From: Pseudomonadota bacterium
GTDB taxonomy: Bacteria > Myxococcota > UBA9042 > PHBI01
Direction: 5' to 3'
Assembly: GCA_005788935.1 (NCBI GenBank)
Contig: SYAK01000468.1
Coordinates: forward strand, 1 to 7,567
DNA length: 7,567 nucleotides
Shown here: positions 5,157-7,567 of the stretch, piece after piece
Layout: every line of letters begins with the position of its first letter
Position numbering within the stretch: position 1 is the first letter of the stretch
The notes under the pieces: model-generated
Told to the model about the DNA's origin: nothing
Databases searched by the model: none
Seen by the model: only the letters and a program-made list of their open reading frames with translations
Made by a program: the position numbers and the translations under genes

Positions 5157-7004
5157 TCAGGGGGTGCCTCCGCCCTCAGGCGCCTCGAGCAAGGCATCGG
5201 GGTCTGGCTTCTCCTCGGCCGGGGCCGCCACTGCGGTGGTCCGCATGATGGAGATCATGACCGCGCCCTGCGACTGGGGGTCGTTCAGAACCGAGATGGC
5301 GTTCCACGCGTCGGCCGGCCCCTCCATGCGCGTCAGCTGGCACATCGGCGTGTCGCCAGCAGTCTCGTAGACGTTGACCCCCGCCCCGCGGTGGCGATCG
5401 ATGAAGTGGCGGCAGACGTCAGCAAGCGGCTGGCGCGAACGCAGCACGACGGTCGTGTCCTGGCGCAGGATGAGCGAGCAACCGGCTGGCGCGCTGGTGC
5501 CGAAGAGGTCGGCGCCCACCGGGACGTCGGACGCGTGACGCGAGGCAGGCGCGAGGGCGTTGCGCGGCAGCGTCAGGTAGAAGCCGTCGGCCGACTGGGT
5601 CAGGACAACGGCGGTGAAGGGCGAGGCCTGATCGGCGATGGACAGGCCGTTCGGGATGGGTTGAAGGGCATATTTGCCGCGCAGCTCAGCGCGGTAGAAG
5701 CGCAGGACGTCTCCGGGGTCGCCGTAGACCTCGTACATCTCGGCCTGCGGCGAGGACATGAAGGGGCGCGCCCCCGCGGGCACCGGGAAGCCGTCGATCG
5801 GGGTGCCAGGCCGCAGCGGTCCACGGTCCTCTTCGGGTTCGAGCGCCTCGGGGACAGGAGGCGCCTCGGCGACCGCAGGCTTCACGGCGGGCTGCTCCGG
5901 AAGGGCAGGGCTCGCCGTGGCGGGCGCATCGGGGACAAGCGGCGTGGCCGCCTCGGGGCGGTCCCGCAGGAAGGCGAACGCCGCGAGGCCAAGCGCGAGG
6001 GCGGCAGAGGCGACAGCGACGGGAATCCACGGGAATGCGCGGTTTGCGGCAGGCGATCCTGGCGCGCGACCCGACGGCGGCGGTGGTCGGAGCCGGCCCT
6101 CGGACGATGTCGGGAAACCGCGAGCGGGTTCGGAGAAGTCGCGCAGCGCGGCGCGCAGCTCGCGTTGCAGCTCGGCGACGCTCTGGAAGCGGTCGGCGGG
6201 GTCCTTCTCGAGGCCACGGGCCACAAGGGCGATGGTGCGGGGGCTGAAGGGGAGGTCGGGGGCGGTCTCGCTCAGCGGGCGGATGGGCTCGTTGACGTGC
6301 TGGACGAGGTACTCGATGGCGGTGGTCGCCGTGAAGGGGTGGTGACCGGTCAGCAGCTCGTGGAGGATGAGCGCGAGGGCGTAGATGTCGGCGCGGGCGT
6401 CGACACCCTGGCCACGCACCTGCTCGGGGGCCATGTAGCGCGGGGTACCGAAGATGGTGCCAGCCTGTGTCAGGGTCGGGGAGTCGCCCGTGTCGTGGAG
6501 CTTGGCGATGCCGAAGTCGAGGACCTTGACGTAGTCGGCGTTGCCGTGGCGGTCGGTCAGGACGATGTTCTCGGGCTTGAGGTCTCGGTGGACGATTCCG
6601 GCGCTGTGAGCCTCGATCAGGGCCGAGCAGACCTGATCGAGAATGCGGAGGGCGCGCGGCTCGGGCGTCGGGCCCTCGGCGATGAGCTTGCCGAGATCGC
6701 GCCCCTCGACGAACTCCATGGCGATGTAAAGTTGCCCGTCCTCGGTCGCGCCGAAGACGAAGATCTGGACGATGTTCGGGTGGTTGAGGCGCGCAACGGC
6801 CTGTGCCTCGCGACGGAAACGCTCGACTGCGGTACCCTGAGTCTGGGTAAGCTCGGGGTTCAGGACCTTGACCACGACCTTGCGGCCCATGTCGAGCTGC
6901 TCGGCGAGCCAGACCGAGCCCATGCCGCCCTGACCGAGCTTCTGCAGGATCCGAAACTGGCTCGCGAGGAGCTGACCCGAGGAGAGCACGGCGGTCGTCG
7001 TCAT
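5157..7004 (-). CDS. Membrane-anchored Ser/Thr protein kinase (Pkn/Hanks type)
   Basis: A 615-residue eukaryotic-like kinase. Residues about 18-290 are the catalytic domain: glycine loop GQGGMGSVW (24-32), ATP-binding K46, helix-C E66, HRDLKPEN (139-146, catalytic D141), DFG (163-165), activation segment with TIFGTPRYMAPE (183-194) and D206. All essential residues are present, so it should be active. A Pro-rich linker (about 291-322) leads to one hydrophobic helix (about 325-346). The kinase should therefore be cytoplasmic and residues about 350-615 outside the inner membrane. After a second Pro/Ala linker (351-400), that part appears to hold two related alpha/beta modules (about 404-484 and 495-588). 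No PASTA repeats are present. The ATG at 7004 has only a weak ribosome binding site; nearby upstream ATGs are out of frame. It is the first gene of the block. Its signal and substrates are unknown; the next gene or the arginine enzymes are candidates. Confidence 0.95.
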   Translation of the reverse strand: MTTTAVLSSGQLLASQFRILQKLGQGGMGSVWLAEQLDMGRKVVVKVLNPELTQTQGTAVERFRREAQAVARLNHPNIVQIFVFGATEDGQLYIAMEFVEGRDLGKLIAEGPTPEPRALRILDQVCSALIEAHSAGIVHRDLKPENIVLTDRHGNADYVKVLDFGIAKLHDTGDSPTLTQAGTIFGTPRYMAPEQVRGQGVDARADIYALALILHELLTGHHPFTATTAIEYLVQHVNEPIRPLSETAPDLPFSPRTIALVARGLEKDPADRFQSVAELQRELRAALRDFSEPARGFPTSSEGRLRPPPPSGRAPGSPAANRAFPWIPVAVASAALALGLAAFAFLRDRPEAATPLVPDAPATASPALPEQPAVKPAVAEAPPVPEALEPEEDRGPLRPGTPIDGFPVPAGARPFMSSPQAEMYEVYGDPGDVLRFYRAELRGKYALQPIPNGLSIADQASPFTAVVLTQSADGFYLTLPRNALAPASRHASDVPVGADLFGTSAPAGCSLILRQDTTVVLRSRQPLADVCRHFIDRHRGAGVNVYETAGDTPMCQLTRMEGPADAWNAISVLNDPQSQGAVMISIMRTTAVAAPAEEKPDPDALLEAPEGGGTP

Positions 7005-7091
7005 GAGGACATCTCATCATAGGGTCGGGAGGAGCGCCACCACCCGCAACGTGTCGCGTCACGCCCGACTCTGAGGCGCAGCGTATGCGTT

Positions 7092-7101
7092 CCGACGTCG
7101 G
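7092..7101. repeat. 10-bp perfect palindrome CCGACGTCGG
   Basis: This fully symmetric 10-mer sits about 90 bases upstream of the kinase start, where an operator could act. No regulator is identifiable. Short GC palindromes also arise by chance in DNA of this composition. Confidence 0.35.
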
Positions 7102-7141
7102 GTCATGGGCAGGGCCTTCGCAGCCGAGCACAAGCGTCGGG

Positions 7142-7161
7142 CGGAACGGTCCGGAACGGTC
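7142..7161. repeat. Perfect tandem repeat of CGGAACGGTC (2 x 10 bp)
   Basis: Two identical 10-base units lie head to tail at 7142-7151 and 7152-7161, about 140 bases upstream of the kinase. A third partial copy, CGGAACGG, occurs at 7395-7402 on the transposase side. A 10-bp period places both units on the same DNA face, as in tandem activator or repressor sites. Role unknown. Confidence 0.6.
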
Positions 7162-7447
7162 TGCCGAGCTTGGGCAATCGAGCCTCATAAGCGGGTTTGC
7201 GTGCATCCCTGGGAACAACAATGGGGCCAACCCGGGGGCACGAAAACATGTGAGCAAGGGGGCCACCCCCGCCGCGATCACTGTCGCCGCCCCGGTTGCG
7301 TTCACCTGGCCCGCCCTCGAACCCGCAGTCGCTGAGAACGGCCTTGCGGCGTGCTCACGAGGACCCTCGAAAAAAAAGTTCGATTTCGGACGCGCGGAAC
7401 GGGGCCTCGACGGCATTGGGGGGTTAGAGCGTCGACGTGTGCGCTCC

Positions 7448-7453
7448 GGGAGG
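7448..7453 (+). promoter_or_regulatory. Shine-Dalgarno GGGAGG for the transposase gene
   Basis: GGGAGG lies 5 bases before the GTG at 7459. It supports that start and shows that the partial gene at the right edge begins here rather than continuing from further left. Confidence 0.7.
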
Positions 7454-7458
7454 CTCTC

Positions 7459-7567
7459 GTGACGTTACCGCGCATTGTGATTCCAGGTGCTTGCATCCTG
7501 ATTACCCGCAGGTGCTTCGGGAGGAGCTTCCTGCTTCGTCCAGACCCGGCCGTGGTCGCGCTGTTCG
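7459..7567 (+). CDS. RAYT/IS200-like Y1 transposase (N-terminal fragment; 3' end beyond window)
   Basis: Only 36 codons are visible, reading VTLPRIVIPGACILIT then RRCFGRSFLLRPDP. The pattern of a basic PR start, (V/I)PG, a strand ending in T-R-R, then F-x-LRPDP matches the N-terminus of REP-associated tyrosine transposases as I recall it from myxobacterial genomes. The HUH metal-binding motif and catalytic tyrosine would lie further right, so integrity cannot be judged. Such proteins are usually single-copy, domesticated relatives of IS200/IS605 that act on short palindromes. The GTG start is supported by GGGAGG five bases upstream. It is divergent from the kinase and probably unrelated to arginine synthesis. 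The gene is likely; the family is moderately likely. Confidence 0.6.
   Translation, partial: MTLPRIVIPGACILITRRCFGRSFLLRPDPAVVALF

Larger units (their letters stand above)
7005..7458. other. Divergent intergenic region between the kinase and transposase genes
   Basis: No convincing gene lies in these 454 bases; the open frames through it have no recognisable content. It should contain the kinase promoter (minus) and the transposase promoter (plus), but I find no consensus pair for either. Visible landmarks are a 10-bp palindrome CCGACGTCGG (7092-7101), a perfect tandem 10-mer (7142-7161), a run of eight A flanked by TCGAA and TTCGA (7367-7383), and arms GAGCG/CGCTC (7427-7431 and 7442-7446) enclosing CGTCGACG just before the transposase ribosome binding site. 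Confidence 0.6.

Noticed and set aside
4791..7022. 743-codon open frame on the plus strand
   Set aside because: It is antisense to the kinase and its neighbour, both of which have clear coding signals; its Gly/Arg-rich translation has no motif. Long antisense frames are expected in GC-rich DNA with strong third-position bias.
5686..7416. 576-codon minus-strand frame over the kinase and its upstream region
   Set aside because: It is in a different frame from the kinase and reads as Arg/Pro-rich shadow sequence; the kinase frame has every catalytic motif.
7085..7462. Plus-strand 125-codon frame ending at the transposase start (GTGA overlap)
   Set aside because: The overlap looks like coupling, but the frame has no good ribosome binding site or motif, and the transposase has its own Shine-Dalgarno.
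1..7567. tRNA, rRNA, CRISPR array, or known riboswitch
   Set aside because: On reading both strands I saw no cloverleaf-like tRNA ends, no rRNA signatures, no regularly spaced repeats and no riboswitch core. A covariance-model scan was not possible here.

Overview
This GC-rich window carries a five-gene block on the minus strand, flanked by two genes cut off by the window edges. The gene content suggests a myxobacterium-like organism (Myxococcota, former Deltaproteobacteria). The clues are a eukaryotic-type Ser/Thr kinase with one membrane helix and a C-terminal sensor-like region, a two-domain N-acetylglutamate kinase/synthase with an N-acetylornithine transcarbamylase, and the start of a RAYT-like transposase of a type I associate with that group. 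This placement is from family knowledge and was not computed.

Layout, in minus-strand transcription order from the right: a Pkn-type membrane Ser/Thr kinase (7004-5157); an unrecognised proline-rich protein (5155-4142); argF' (4094-3090), N-acetylornithine carbamoyltransferase; argB (3090-1747), a kinase-synthase fusion; argC (1747-779); a palindrome-rich gap of about 500 bp; and the 5' part of dusA (282-1), which runs off the left edge. On the plus strand, after a 454-bp gap that must hold divergent promoters, a RAYT-like transposase starts at 7459 and runs off the right edge.

The five central genes are packed like one transcription unit. The kinase stop and the next start are 1 nt apart. 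argF'/argB and argB/argC each share one base in a TGATG junction. The only real break is 47 nt before argF', which has a perfect AAGGAGG ribosome binding site and a consensus TTGACA lying over the preceding stop codon, so the arg genes may also have their own promoter.

Metabolically, ArgB makes N-acetylglutamate and phosphorylates it, and ArgC reduces the product to the semialdehyde. After transamination by an ArgD-type enzyme (not here), ArgF' carbamoylates N-acetylornithine to N-acetylcitrulline. This is the Xanthomonas-type route, in which the acetyl group is removed at citrulline rather than ornithine. The required deacetylase, ArgD, ArgG and ArgH are not in the window. The most unusual aspect is the linkage of a transmembrane signalling kinase and an uncharacterised protein to this variant arginine pathway.
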